Shown here one piece after another: positions 1-5,937 of a DNA stretch of 6,144 nucleotides. The stretch is from an uncultured Oribacterium sp. (lineage in GTDB: Bacteria > Bacillota > Clostridia > Lachnospirales > Lachnospiraceae). Numbering within the stretch: position 1 is the stretch's first letter; each line of letters opens with the position of its first letter. A model generated the notes under the pieces. That model did no database searches and was not told the DNA's origin. It worked only from the letters and a program-made list of their open reading frames with translations. The translations under genes were made by a program, and so were the position numbers. The stretch lies in the NCBI GenBank assembly GCA_900770445.1, contig CAAGKO010000052.1, forward strand, positions 1 through 6,144. Direction: 5' to 3'.

Positions 1-4
1 CGCC
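1..4 (-). tRNA. Edge fragment of a third tandem tRNA-Glu copy
   Basis: The first 97 bases of the window are identical to positions 94-190, a 93-base repeat unit. Bases 1-4 therefore match the 5' end of the same tRNA-Glu gene, whose body would continue to the left of the window. Only four bases are visible, so this call rests entirely on the perfect continuity of the repeat. Confidence 0.55.
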
Positions 5-25
5 ATGTGATATAAAGTTTTTAAG

Positions 26-97
26 TGACGGATCCGGGAATCGAACCCGGGATTCAGCCGTGAGAGGGCTGCGTCTTAGCCTCTTGACCAATCCGCC
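26..97 (-). tRNA. tRNA-Glu (anticodon CUC), second visible copy
   Basis: This is a 72-nt cloverleaf read on the minus strand. The acceptor stem GGCGGAT pairs with ATCCGTC, with one G-U at the second pair. The D-arm is GTC/GAC, the anticodon stem is CAGCC/GGCTG around the loop CTCTCAC, and the T-arm is CCGGG/CCCGG around TTCGAAT. The anticodon is CTC, reading GAG (Glu). The discriminator base is A and no CCA is encoded, so CCA would be added after transcription. It is identical to the copy at 119-190 and is separated from it by 21 bases with no terminator, so the two are probably co-transcribed. Confidence 0.96.
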
Positions 98-118
98 ATG
101 TGATATAAAGTTTTTAAG

Positions 119-190
119 TGACGGATCCGGGAATCGAACCCGGGATTCAGCCGTGAGAGGGCTGCGTCTTAGCCTCTTGACCAATCCGCC
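119..190 (-). tRNA. tRNA-Glu (anticodon CUC), promoter-proximal copy
   Basis: This copy is identical over all 72 bases to the one at 26-97, with the same 7-bp acceptor stem, CTC anticodon, TTCGAAT T-loop, A discriminator and absence of encoded CCA. It is the first gene of the tandem tRNA unit: its 5' end lies about 30 bases downstream of the -10 box at 220-225. Decoding GAG with a dedicated CUC isoacceptor in multiple copies suits a GC-rich coding style, which is an inference from the G/C-rich third positions of the neighbouring genes. Confidence 0.97.
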
Positions 191-219
191 ATATTCGTGT
201 CGCTCAAGGCGACTCGATT

Positions 220-248
220 AATATACCAGCCTCGATTCTGAAAGTCAA
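220..248 (-). promoter_or_regulatory. Sigma-70-type promoter of the tRNA-Glu array
   Basis: On the minus strand a -35 box TTGACT (243-248) and a -10 box TATATT (220-225) are separated by exactly 17 bases. Each box matches the consensus at five of six positions. Transcription would start near 213 and enter the tRNA at 190 after a short leader. It sits just beyond the aroA terminator, so the tRNA unit appears independent. Confidence 0.85.
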
Positions 249-258
249 CCACTTTTTC

Positions 259-288
259 AAAAATTTTTCGAGCCCCCGGAGGGGCTCG
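259..288 (-). terminator. Intrinsic terminator downstream of aroA
   Basis: A perfect 8-bp GC-rich stem, CGAGCCCC/GGGGCTCG with a 4-base loop, lies at 269-288, beginning seven bases after the aroA stop. On the minus strand it is followed by five A and then five T residues. The A run between stem and T tract makes it slightly non-canonical, but stem strength and position support termination of aroA ahead of the tRNA promoter. Confidence 0.7.
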
Positions 289-295
289 ATCTTCG

Positions 296-1624
296 TCACA
301 GCAGATGATTCAGATCATCGTAAAACGTCGGATACGAAATACGGATACAATCCGCGTCGAGGAGCTCGACAGCGCTGCGCTCATCGCCGGCGAGGGCGAG
401 GACCGCGAAGGTCATCGCGATGCGGTGGTCCTTATGCGTATCGATGGTGCCGGAGCCGACACGAAGGCCACTGCCCTGCCCTTCGATGAGCATGCCATCT
501 TCCGTTTCCTCTGCGGATATGCCGAGTGCACGCAGTCCCTCGACCATCACGGCGATGCGGTTCGATTCCTTCACCTTCAGCTCCTGCGCGTCACGGAAGA
601 CCGTGCGACCGCTCGCACCCGCCGCGACCGCAGCGATGACCGGCAGCTCATCGATGAGACGCGGAATCATCGCACCGGAGATTTCCGTGCCATGAAGCGC
701 CACACTGTAGCGTACATGGATATCCGCGACATCCTCGAAGCCGGCGAGCCGACGGTTCTCCAGCGTGATGTCTGCACCCATCGCCGCATACGCATCGAGG
801 ATACCTGCACGGGTTTCATTGATCCCTACATTCCGGATCAGTACATCCGAGCCCGGCACGAGCAGCGCTGCCGAGATGAAGTATGCCGCCGAGGAGATGT
901 CTCCCGGTACCTCCAGGGTCTCCGGCAGTGCGGTGAGCTTCGCACCCGGCTGCAGCGTGATCTCGGCCCGTCCATCCGGAAGCATCCGAGTGGAGACATT
1001 GGCGCCCAGCGCACGCAGCATACGTTCACTATGGTCGCGGGACAGGGCCGGCTCGATGACCGTGGTCGGACCCTCGGCGTAAAGACCGGCGAACAGAATC
1101 GAGGACTTCACCTGGGCACTGGCGACCGGGGAATGATACGTGATCCCGTGCAGCTTCTGTCCGTGGATCGCGAGCGGCGCGCAGCCGTTCGCGCGGATCG
1201 AGCGGATGTCCGCGCCCATCTCCTGAAGCGGGGTCATGATGCGCTTCATCGGACGCTTCTGTATGCTCTCATCGCCGGTCAGCTCGGCGTCGAAGTCCTG
1301 CGCGGACAGGATGCCCGAAATCAGGCGGGTCGTGGTACCGGAGTTTCCGCAGTCGAGCATCCCATCCGGCTTCTGTAAACCACGAAGACCGCGGCCGTGA
1401 ATCACGACCTCGGTCTCACTCTGACTAAGCTCGATGGCGATACCCATACGTCGGAAGCAGCCGATCGTTGAGAGGCAGTCCGCACCATTCAGGAAGCCGG
1501 TCACGTGAGTATCACCCTCGCTGAGGGCACCCAGCATGACGGCGCGATGTGAAATGCTCTTGTCTCCCGGAACCGTCAGGCTCCCCTTTAGGGGATGCTG
1601 TGCTGCATGCATGGTTTTCTTCAT
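296..1624 (-). CDS. aroA: 3-phosphoshikimate 1-carboxyvinyltransferase (EPSP synthase)
   Basis: A 442-residue cytoplasmic enzyme that transfers the enolpyruvyl group of phosphoenolpyruvate to shikimate-3-phosphate, the sixth step of the shikimate pathway to chorismate. Visible family motifs: GDKSISHR (20-27) with the substrate-binding Lys22, DCGNSGTTTR (91-100), KRPMKR (123-128), SAQVKSS (169-175), DELP (325-328) with the catalytic Asp, KESNR (352-356) and DHRIAM (399-404). Length is normal and both domains are complete. In the GNSGTTTRL stretch Leu occupies the place of E. coli Pro101, as in Bacillus-type enzymes. The ATG overlaps the upstream kinase stop (TGATG) by one base, so the pair is probably translationally coupled. 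A GAGG lies 12 bases upstream, a long spacing; Met5 is a less likely alternative start. Confidence 0.97.
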   Translation of the reverse strand: MKKTMHAAQHPLKGSLTVPGDKSISHRAVMLGALSEGDTHVTGFLNGADCLSTIGCFRRMGIAIELSQSETEVVIHGRGLRGLQKPDGMLDCGNSGTTTRLISGILSAQDFDAELTGDESIQKRPMKRIMTPLQEMGADIRSIRANGCAPLAIHGQKLHGITYHSPVASAQVKSSILFAGLYAEGPTTVIEPALSRDHSERMLRALGANVSTRMLPDGRAEITLQPGAKLTALPETLEVPGDISSAAYFISAALLVPGSDVLIRNVGINETRAGILDAYAAMGADITLENRRLAGFEDVADIHVRYSVALHGTEISGAMIPRLIDELPVIAAVAAGASGRTVFRDAQELKVKESNRIAVMVEGLRALGISAEETEDGMLIEGQGSGLRVGSGTIDTHKDHRIAMTFAVLALAGDERSAVELLDADCIRISYPTFYDDLNHLL

Positions 1625-2262
1625 CAGTCGATAAATCCTCTCATCGTCATGTAGTTCTTCATCAGGACTTCCATCTCATCGAAGTCGATGCGGCTCGCAT
1701 TGATCATCAGATCATAGTTATCCGGCTGCATCCAGTCCTCACCGGTGTAGTACTTATGGTACTCTCTCCGCTCCTTATCGATCCTCCGGATACGGCGGAG
1801 CGCCTCCTCCTCATTCACCTTATCGTAGTCCATCACGCGCTTGATGCGCGTCACGAGATCGGCATATACGAAGAGATCCACGTGATTCTCCAGATCGGCC
1901 TCGGTCAGGATGTAGTTACTGCAGCGACCGGCGATGATGCAGCTCTCCTTCTCGGCGATGTCACGGATCACCTCCGCCTGGAAACGGAACAGGTTCTCCG
2001 GAGAGACGATGTTCTCCTGGGTGTTTGGCTTGCCGATGTCCGGCTTCAGGCCATACAGCGCCTTAAACAGGAAGTTCCGCCCTGCCTTCTCGTCCGCCAT
2101 ACGGAAGTACTGCTCACCGATGGCGGTCTTCTCCGAGGTAAGCTTCAGAATATCATCATCATAGAAATGAATGCCGAGGTCCTCTGCGAGACGCTTACCT
2201 ACGAGACGTCCGCCGGAACCATACTGTCTGCCGATCGTAATGACGAAATGCTTCTTAATCAT
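1624..2262 (-). CDS. Cytidylate kinase-like family protein
   Basis: This 212-residue protein belongs by appearance to the cytidylate-kinase-like family (Cytidylate_kin2 type) common in Clostridia. The N-terminus FVITIGRQYGSGGRLVG (6-22) is a P-loop-like segment without the usual GKS/T. It is followed by IHFYDDDIL (31-39), a middle AGRCSNYIL (111-119), and an Arg/Lys-rich lid-like region (about 155-170). The presumed role is NMP phosphorylation, but substrate and activity are not established by sequence; the name describes the family. The start is well supported by AGGAGG at 2268-2273, five bases before the ATG. It forms a two-gene unit with aroA through a one-base stop/start overlap. Location of cytidylate-kinase genes near aroA is a familiar bacterial arrangement. 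Confidence 0.88.
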   Translation of the reverse strand: MIKKHFVITIGRQYGSGGRLVGKRLAEDLGIHFYDDDILKLTSEKTAIGEQYFRMADEKAGRNFLFKALYGLKPDIGKPNTQENIVSPENLFRFQAEVIRDIAEKESCIIAGRCSNYILTEADLENHVDLFVYADLVTRIKRVMDYDKVNEEEALRRIRRIDKERREYHKYYTGEDWMQPDNYDLMINASRIDFDEMEVLMKNYMTMRGFID

Positions 2263-2298
2263 AGTTGCCTCCTGATGTGATTACCTGTTGATACTATA

Positions 2299-2328
2299 AT
2301 TATATACCATTTGAAACCCGCGTTACAA
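2299..2328 (-). promoter_or_regulatory. Promoter for the kinase-aroA unit
   Basis: The minus strand shows a perfect -10 TATAAT (2299-2304) and a weaker -35 TTGTAA (2323-2328, four of six matches), separated by 18 bases. It begins only seven bases after the upstream ATPase stop, giving a leader of roughly 30 bases before the kinase ATG. Confidence 0.65.
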
Positions 2329-2334
2329 TATGTA

Positions 2335-3150
2335 TCAGATACCTTCCTTCGTCGAAAGGAGGATGCGGTCGTTGTTCATTTCCTTGCCGGCACCCTCAGC
2401 GAAACGCTCGAGGAGGTCGTTGACACTCATCTTCGCTCTTTCCTCGCCACGTACGTCGAATACGATATTTCCACTGTTCATCATCAGTGTCCGGTTACCG
2501 AGCTCCAGCGCCTGGTTCATATTGTGGGTGACCATGAGGCAGCTGATGTTCCGCTCCTTTACGATCTTCTTCGTGAGCTCCAGCACCTTCTTCGCCGTCG
2601 ATGGATCGAGGGCCGCCGTATGCTCATCGAGCATAAGGATCTTCGGAGTGACCATGGTGGCCATCAGCAGGGTCAGCGCCTGGCGCTGTCCGCCGGACAG
2701 CAGTCCCACCGGCTGGCTCATCCGGTCCTCGAGTCCCATGTCAAGGAGCGACAGCTGCTCCCGGAAGGCCTCGCGGTCCTTCTTCGTCACATAGCTGAAG
2801 AGGCCCTTCTTATGCTCGCTGGCCCGAAGATAGGCCACCGAGAGGTTTTCCTCGATCGTCATGTGCGGGGCCGTGCCCATCAGCGGATCCTGGAAGAGGC
2901 GTCCGATATAGCGGCTGCGGACATGCTCCGGAACGAAGGTGATGTCCTCTCCGTCGAGCTCGATGTAGCCGGAGTCCGTGTAGAAGCTCCCGGCGATGGC
3001 ATTGAACAGCGTCGACTTGCCGGCGCCGTTCGAACCGACGATGGTGGCGAAATCCCCATCCTCGAGGGTGAGGCAGAGATCCGAGATGGCACGCTTTTCA
3101 TTGACGGTGCCTGCATTGAAGGTCTTAAAGATATGTTCGATTTTCAGCAT
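2335..3150 (-). CDS. ABC transporter ATPase of a TrpXYZ-type amino-acid importer
   Basis: This 271-residue nucleotide-binding subunit powers import through the adjacent permease on the inner face of the membrane. From the chosen start, Walker A is GSNGAGKST (39-47), the Q-loop Gln is 87, the signature LSGGQ is at 151-155, Walker B ILMLDE is at 171-176 with catalytic Glu176, and the switch His is 209. The DEHTAALDP variant (His where DEPT is usual) is typical of the COG1101 ATPases paired with COG2984 binding proteins. I chose the ATG at 3150 because AGGGAGG (3159-3165) lies eight bases upstream and the permease stop ends just one base before it. An in-frame ATG at 3183 would overlap the permease by 32 bases and has no site of similar quality. 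Tryptophan specificity comes from the T-box, not from this protein. Confidence 0.93.
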   Translation of the reverse strand: MLKIEHIFKTFNAGTVNEKRAISDLCLTLEDGDFATIVGSNGAGKSTLFNAIAGSFYTDSGYIELDGEDITFVPEHVRSRYIGRLFQDPLMGTAPHMTIEENLSVAYLRASEHKKGLFSYVTKKDREAFREQLSLLDMGLEDRMSQPVGLLSGGQRQALTLLMATMVTPKILMLDEHTAALDPSTAKKVLELTKKIVKERNISCLMVTHNMNQALELGNRTLMMNSGNIVFDVRGEERAKMSVNDLLERFAEGAGKEMNNDRILLSTKEGI

Positions 3151-3151
3151 C

Positions 3152-4096
3152 TCATCTACCTCCCTGCATGGACTTACGTTCACGGATCGCGTTCAGCTGC
3201 TTATGCTTGAATGCGACGAGTTCCTTCGCACGCGGTGCGGCGATGGCCACGGCGACGATCACGGCCGATACCAGCTTGAAGGCCTCGGTCGGAACATTAA
3301 GACGCAGCGCGACGGAAATGATGAAGCGGTAGAGGCAGGAGCCTACGACCATACCGAGGATCCGCGCCATCATCTTATGCTTTCCGAAGAGGGTTTCGCC
3401 GATGACGAGGGACGCGAGGGCGATCGTGACCATACCGGTGCCGAGGTTGATGTCACAGGTTTTGTTGTACTGCGCGATGAGGCATCCAGAAAGACCGGTG
3501 ATCGCATTGGCCACACAGAGACCGACCGTGATCGTGAACGCCGGATTGATCGAGGACGCACGCACCATCGCCGGGCTGTCACCCGTCGCACGGATCGAAA
3601 GACCGAGGGTCGTGCTCAGGAACCAGCGGATCAGGAGGCAGACCACAAGAACGACCGCCGCGAGGAGGATCAGCTTATTCCAGCTCGCGAAGACTTTACT
3701 GCTGCTCAGCTTTCCGAAGAGCGTGAAGATCGTGTCCGTGCCGAAGATGGAGACGTTCGAGCTGAAGCCCATGACGGCCAGGTTCACGGTATACAGGCCC
3801 GTGTTCACGATGATACCCGCGAGGATACTCTCGACCCCAAGCTTCGTCTGCAGAAACGCCGTCACGAAGCCGGAGCAGACACCCGCTGCCATCGCCGCGA
3901 AAATCGCGAGAAAGGGATGGCCTGCGATGGTCACGACCGCGCCCACCGCGCAGCCGAGGGTGTAGCAGCCGTCGGTCGAAAGATCACAGATATTCAGGAT
4001 GGAATAGCTGATAAACAGTGAAAGCGCCACCAGCGAGTAGACGAGACCTACCTCCAGTGCCGTGCGGATGATGCCCGCTGTGAGAAAACCAGTCAA
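3152..4096 (-). CDS. ABC transporter permease of a TrpXYZ-type amino-acid importer
   Basis: This 314-residue integral membrane protein is of the branched-chain-permease-like fold (BPD_transp_2, COG4120 type). It has about eight or nine hydrophobic segments, beginning at residues 8-30 and including the stretches near 45-75 and 85-110. The early SILNICDLSTDGCYTLG region matches the conserved L(T/S)xDGxxxLG segment of the family, and the C-terminus is basic and cytoplasmic (KHKQLNAIRERK). The start is TTG: AGGAGG at 4106-4111 lies nine bases upstream of it, and there is no in-frame ATG. The ATG at 4104 is out of frame, follows the site by one base, and stops after three codons. The ATPase gene follows after one intervening base. 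Confidence 0.92.
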   Translation of the reverse strand: MTGFLTAGIIRTALEVGLVYSLVALSLFISYSILNICDLSTDGCYTLGCAVGAVVTIAGHPFLAIFAAMAAGVCSGFVTAFLQTKLGVESILAGIIVNTGLYTVNLAVMGFSSNVSIFGTDTIFTLFGKLSSSKVFASWNKLILLAAVVLVVCLLIRWFLSTTLGLSIRATGDSPAMVRASSINPAFTITVGLCVANAITGLSGCLIAQYNKTCDINLGTGMVTIALASLVIGETLFGKHKMMARILGMVVGSCLYRFIISVALRLNVPTEAFKLVSAVIVAVAIAAPRAKELVAFKHKQLNAIRERKSMQGGR

Positions 4097-4105
4097 GGAT
4101 TCATA

Positions 4106-4111
4106 CCTCCT
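4106..4111 (-). promoter_or_regulatory. Ribosome binding site that decides the TTG start of the permease
   Basis: AGGAGG on the minus strand lies nine bases before the TTG at 4096-4094. The nearer ATG at 4104-4102 is too close for use and reads ATG-AAT-CCT-TGA, so only TTG opens the long permease frame. Confidence 0.8.
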
Positions 4112-4127
4112 AAAAAAAGATAGCTAT

Positions 4128-4156
4128 ATTGTAGCAGATTTTCTTTATGGGGTCAG
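4128..4156 (-). promoter_or_regulatory. Possible internal promoter for permease and ATPase
   Basis: On the minus strand a -10 TACAAT (4128-4133, five of six) is preceded after 17 bases by CTGACC (4151-4156, four of six matches to TTGACA). The -35 lies inside the palindrome at 4147-4163. It would allow permease and ATPase expression downstream of the intercistronic terminator. The weak -35 keeps confidence low. Confidence 0.4.
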
Positions 4157-4228
4157 ACCCCATGACAAATTTCTTACGCTGCCGTAAGCGTTTTGTAAGG
4201 GGGTCTGCCCCCCTACGAAATTCTTAAG
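4147..4228. repeat. Cluster of palindromic repeats between binding protein and permease
   Basis: Three hairpins lie in about 70 bases: a perfect ATGGGGTC/GACCCCAT palindrome with a one-base centre (4147-4163), CTTACG/CGTAAG with a 4-base loop (4173-4188), and AGGGGG/CCCCCT (4198-4214). The first and third blocks are imperfect copies of one unit: GGGGTC, a C-rich return arm, then an AAATTTCTTA or AAATTCTTA tail (4149-4175 and 4200-4226). This resembles a REP/BIME-like or MITE-derived insertion. No transposase is present here, and whether the unit recurs elsewhere in the genome cannot be seen. Confidence 0.65.
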
Positions 4229-4255
4229 AAAAAGGCCGCCGTTTGCGCGACAGCC
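4225..4255 (-). terminator. Intercistronic intrinsic terminator after the binding-protein gene
   Basis: On the minus strand an 8-bp stem GGCTGTCG/CGGCGGCC (two G-U pairs, six-base loop CGCAAA) at 4234-4255 is followed by TTTTTCTT. It lies about 80 bases after the binding-protein stop. A partial terminator here would give more binding protein than permease and ATPase, the usual stoichiometry for such importers. Confidence 0.72.
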
Positions 4256-4335
4256 TCTGTGATGCTTTATGCCTGCTCCGCTCCTCTGTGGAGACGAAGT
4301 TTTTCAGATTCGGGAAGCATCGAAATCACTACTTA

Positions 4336-5451
4336 TTATGAGAACTCCTTTTCGGTCTTCGTCTCAACGATCTGTGTGCAGAGATCCTGGATCTCTGACT
4401 TCACGGTGTCGAGGGAAAGGCCCAGTGCCTCGCAGCTGTCGGTGTTGATCGTCGCGATACCATTATCGAAGGTCTTGACAGCGAGGCTTGCGGTATCCTT
4501 CCCATCGAGGAGAATTTCCGCTACGGTGTCCGCGGTTGCGACACCGAGGTTCGAGTAGTCAACGCCGTAGCCCATGAAGGCACCGTTCAGTGCGAAGGAA
4601 TCCGCACCTGCATAGTGTGGGATGCCCGCCTCGAGGAACTTCTCATAGATACCGAGCTCTGCCTGCTGGATCGTGTTGTCAGTCGGAGTAAATACGGCAT
4701 CGACGCCCTCTGCGACGAGTGCATCGGCGGCCGCCTGTACCTCATCCGTCTTCGTACCGGTCTTCTCGATGTACTTGATGCCCTTACCATCGAGGTACTT
4801 CTTTGCATCCTCGATCGGCTGCTTCGAAGAATCCTCGGAGTTGGAGTACAGAAGTCCGACATAATCCGTATCCGGATTGACCGCAAGCATGAGATCCATA
4901 ATCGCGTTTGTGTTCAGTGCATCCGATGTTCCGGTAATGTTGGCGCCCGGCGCATCCATGGACGCAACCAGCTTCGCAGATACCGGATCCGATACAGCGG
5001 AGAATACCACCGGGATATCCTGTCCTTCCACTGCGGACTGTACGACCTGTGCCGCCGGGGTCGCGATCGGGATGATGATGTCTACATCATCCGAAATCAG
5101 CTGACTCGCGATCTGGTTCAGTACCGTCGCATCGCCCTGACCGTTGAAGGTGTAATCCTTATAATTAAAGTTCACACCCTTCTCCTCGGAAAGCTTATCC
5201 AGCTCCTTCTCCACGTTCTCTTCGATCTGATTGAGAGACGGATGATCCATGAACTGAACGATACCGACCTTATATTCCTTACCAGCTTCTGCAGCCGCCT
5301 CGGTAACAGCTGCCGTATCTGCTGCAGCTGCGGTGGTTTCCGCCTTCGTCTCCGCAGCCGTCGTCGCGGTCGGTGTAGTGGAAGAACCACATGCCCCCAG
5401 TGTCGCTGCCATCAGTGCTGCCATCGTCGCTGCCATAAACTGCTTCTTCAT
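4336..5451 (-). CDS. ABC transporter substrate-binding lipoprotein, probably tryptophan-binding (TrpX-like)
   Basis: This 371-residue extracytoplasmic solute-binding protein is of the ABC_sub_bind type (COG2984). A lipoprotein signal occupies residues 1-20 (MKK, hydrophobic Ala/Met core, lipobox LGAC with lipidated Cys21), followed by a Thr/Ala-rich tether (about 22-57). The binding domain starts at KEYKVGIVQF (58-67), with IIPIATPAAQ (126-135), VVFSAVSDPVSAKLV (148-162) and NITGTSD (171-177) typical of the family. The start at 5451 has GGAGG (5460-5464) eight bases upstream; an in-frame ATG at 5499 would prepend 16 residues to the signal and lacks a site. It is the first gene behind a Trp-specific T-box, which together with the family points to tryptophan. 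Binding of another aromatic compound is not excluded by sequence. Confidence 0.93.
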   Translation of the reverse strand: MKKQFMAATMAALMAATLGACGSSTTPTATTAAETKAETTAAAADTAAVTEAAAEAGKEYKVGIVQFMDHPSLNQIEENVEKELDKLSEEKGVNFNYKDYTFNGQGDATVLNQIASQLISDDVDIIIPIATPAAQVVQSAVEGQDIPVVFSAVSDPVSAKLVASMDAPGANITGTSDALNTNAIMDLMLAVNPDTDYVGLLYSNSEDSSKQPIEDAKKYLDGKGIKYIEKTGTKTDEVQAAADALVAEGVDAVFTPTDNTIQQAELGIYEKFLEAGIPHYAGADSFALNGAFMGYGVDYSNLGVATADTVAEILLDGKDTASLAVKTFDNGIATINTDSCEALGLSLDTVKSEIQDLCTQIVETKTEKEFS

Positions 5452-5542
5452 AATATTTACCTCCATGATGTCGGGCGCTCGCCCAAAGTAGATGTTCAAC
5501 TGGAGCTGATCGAAATATGATGTATCATGGAAAATCCTCGAG

Positions 5543-5566
5543 CTTCTCCACCACTCCGGGGTGGCC
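5543..5566 (-). other. Small hairpin in the leader between terminator and binding-protein gene
   Basis: On the minus strand CCACC and GGTGG form a 5-bp stem around a 7-base loop in the 133-base stretch between the T-box terminator and the ATG at 5451. It has no T tract, so it is not a terminator. It may only shape or stabilise the read-through mRNA. Confidence 0.35.
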
Positions 5567-5584
5567 CTCTCATGGATAAGTACT

Positions 5585-5622
5585 AAAAAAGCCCCATGCG
5601 GAGATTTCTCTCTGCATGAGGC
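5585..5622 (-). terminator. T-box regulatory terminator
   Basis: On the minus strand bases 5622-5609 pair with 5604-5591 in a 14-pair stem with a single A-C mismatch and one G-U, closed by a GAAA tetraloop and followed by six T (5590-5585). Its 5' arm contains CTCAT (5620-5616), which is also needed for the antiterminator, so the two structures exclude each other. Confidence 0.93.
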
Positions 5623-5858
5623 GAATTAATCTATAATCCGTGGTACCACTCATCTTACCTTTCGGTCACTTTTCACATACCAGCATATGTGCTGCCTGAT
5701 AACGGTGCAGAACCCGTCGCTTCCTACTCGATCCCTTTCGGAGCGCCCTCCAGAGTCCATTCACTCATCTATCCCGTACCGTATTCTCATCATCGACGGC
5801 TCTCTTTAACATTCAGGATGAACTACTTCTCTCTGTCATCGGTTTGTTTTATTCGATT
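5585..5858 (-). ncRNA. T-box riboswitch leader, tryptophan (UGG) specifier
   Basis: This cis-acting leader senses uncharged tRNA and controls the importer operon. Stem I base is CAGAG (5835-5831) pairing with CTCTG (5755-5751). Above it, opposite AGAAGTAG, lies the specifier loop GTGAATGGAC with codon UGG at 5759-5757, which pairs with the CCA anticodon of tRNA-Trp. The upper stem TTCATC/GATGAG and the distal AGAGAGCCG region follow the T-box plan. Further 3' come CGTTATCAG and the T-box motif GAGTGGTACCACG, whose UGGU bulge (5648-5645) meets the tRNA acceptor end. ATGAG (5653-5649) pairs with CTCAT (5620-5616) to form the antiterminator. When Trp-tRNA is charged, the terminator wins; when uncharged, read-through occurs. 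The 5' end is an estimate from the promoter. Confidence 0.95.
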
Positions 5859-5864
5859 AACCGT

Positions 5865-5893
5865 ACTTTAACACGTTGAATCAGAATCGTCAA
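5865..5893 (-). promoter_or_regulatory. Promoter of the T-box/importer operon
   Basis: On the minus strand the -35 TTGACG (5888-5893, five of six) and -10 TAAAGT (5865-5870, four of six) are spaced by 17 bases. Start would fall near 5858, a short distance before the base of T-box Stem I, which fits well. Confidence 0.75.
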
Positions 5894-5937
5894 CACCTGT
5901 TTCATAATTATTATTCATATCAGATGTTCTGCCGTGA

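Larger units (their letters stand above)
1..190 (-). repeat. 93-base tandem repeat of tRNA-Glu plus spacer
   Basis: Bases 1-97 match bases 94-190 exactly, which gives a period of 93 bases: a 72-base tRNA plus a 21-base AT-rich spacer. Because spacers and genes are equally identical, recent duplication or ongoing gene conversion is likely. The array continues to the left of the window. Confidence 0.95.

Noticed and set aside
305..1378. Long plus-strand ORF (357 codons) opposite aroA
   Set aside because: It is the antisense shadow of a complete, motif-rich EPSP synthase. The translation is Arg/His/Asp-rich low-complexity with no recognisable domain.
3151..3183. Upstream in-frame ATG for the ATPase
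   Set aside because: It overlaps the permease end by 32 bases, while the ATG at 3150 has AGGGAGG eight bases upstream and lies one base after the permease stop.
2996..4021. Plus-strand ORF of 341 codons across the permease and ATPase genes
   Set aside because: The translation is highly charged and repetitive (Asp/Arg/Glu/His), as expected from the reverse of hydrophobic membrane-protein codons; it spans two real genes.
5452..5499. Upstream in-frame ATG that would extend the binding protein by 16 residues
   Set aside because: It would place a non-hydrophobic leader before the lipoprotein signal; GGAGG sits correctly for the downstream ATG-AAG-AAG start instead.
5689..5871. Plus-strand 60-codon ORF
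   Set aside because: It lies entirely antisense to the T-box leader, whose conserved RNA motifs explain the sequence; no convincing ribosome site or protein family.
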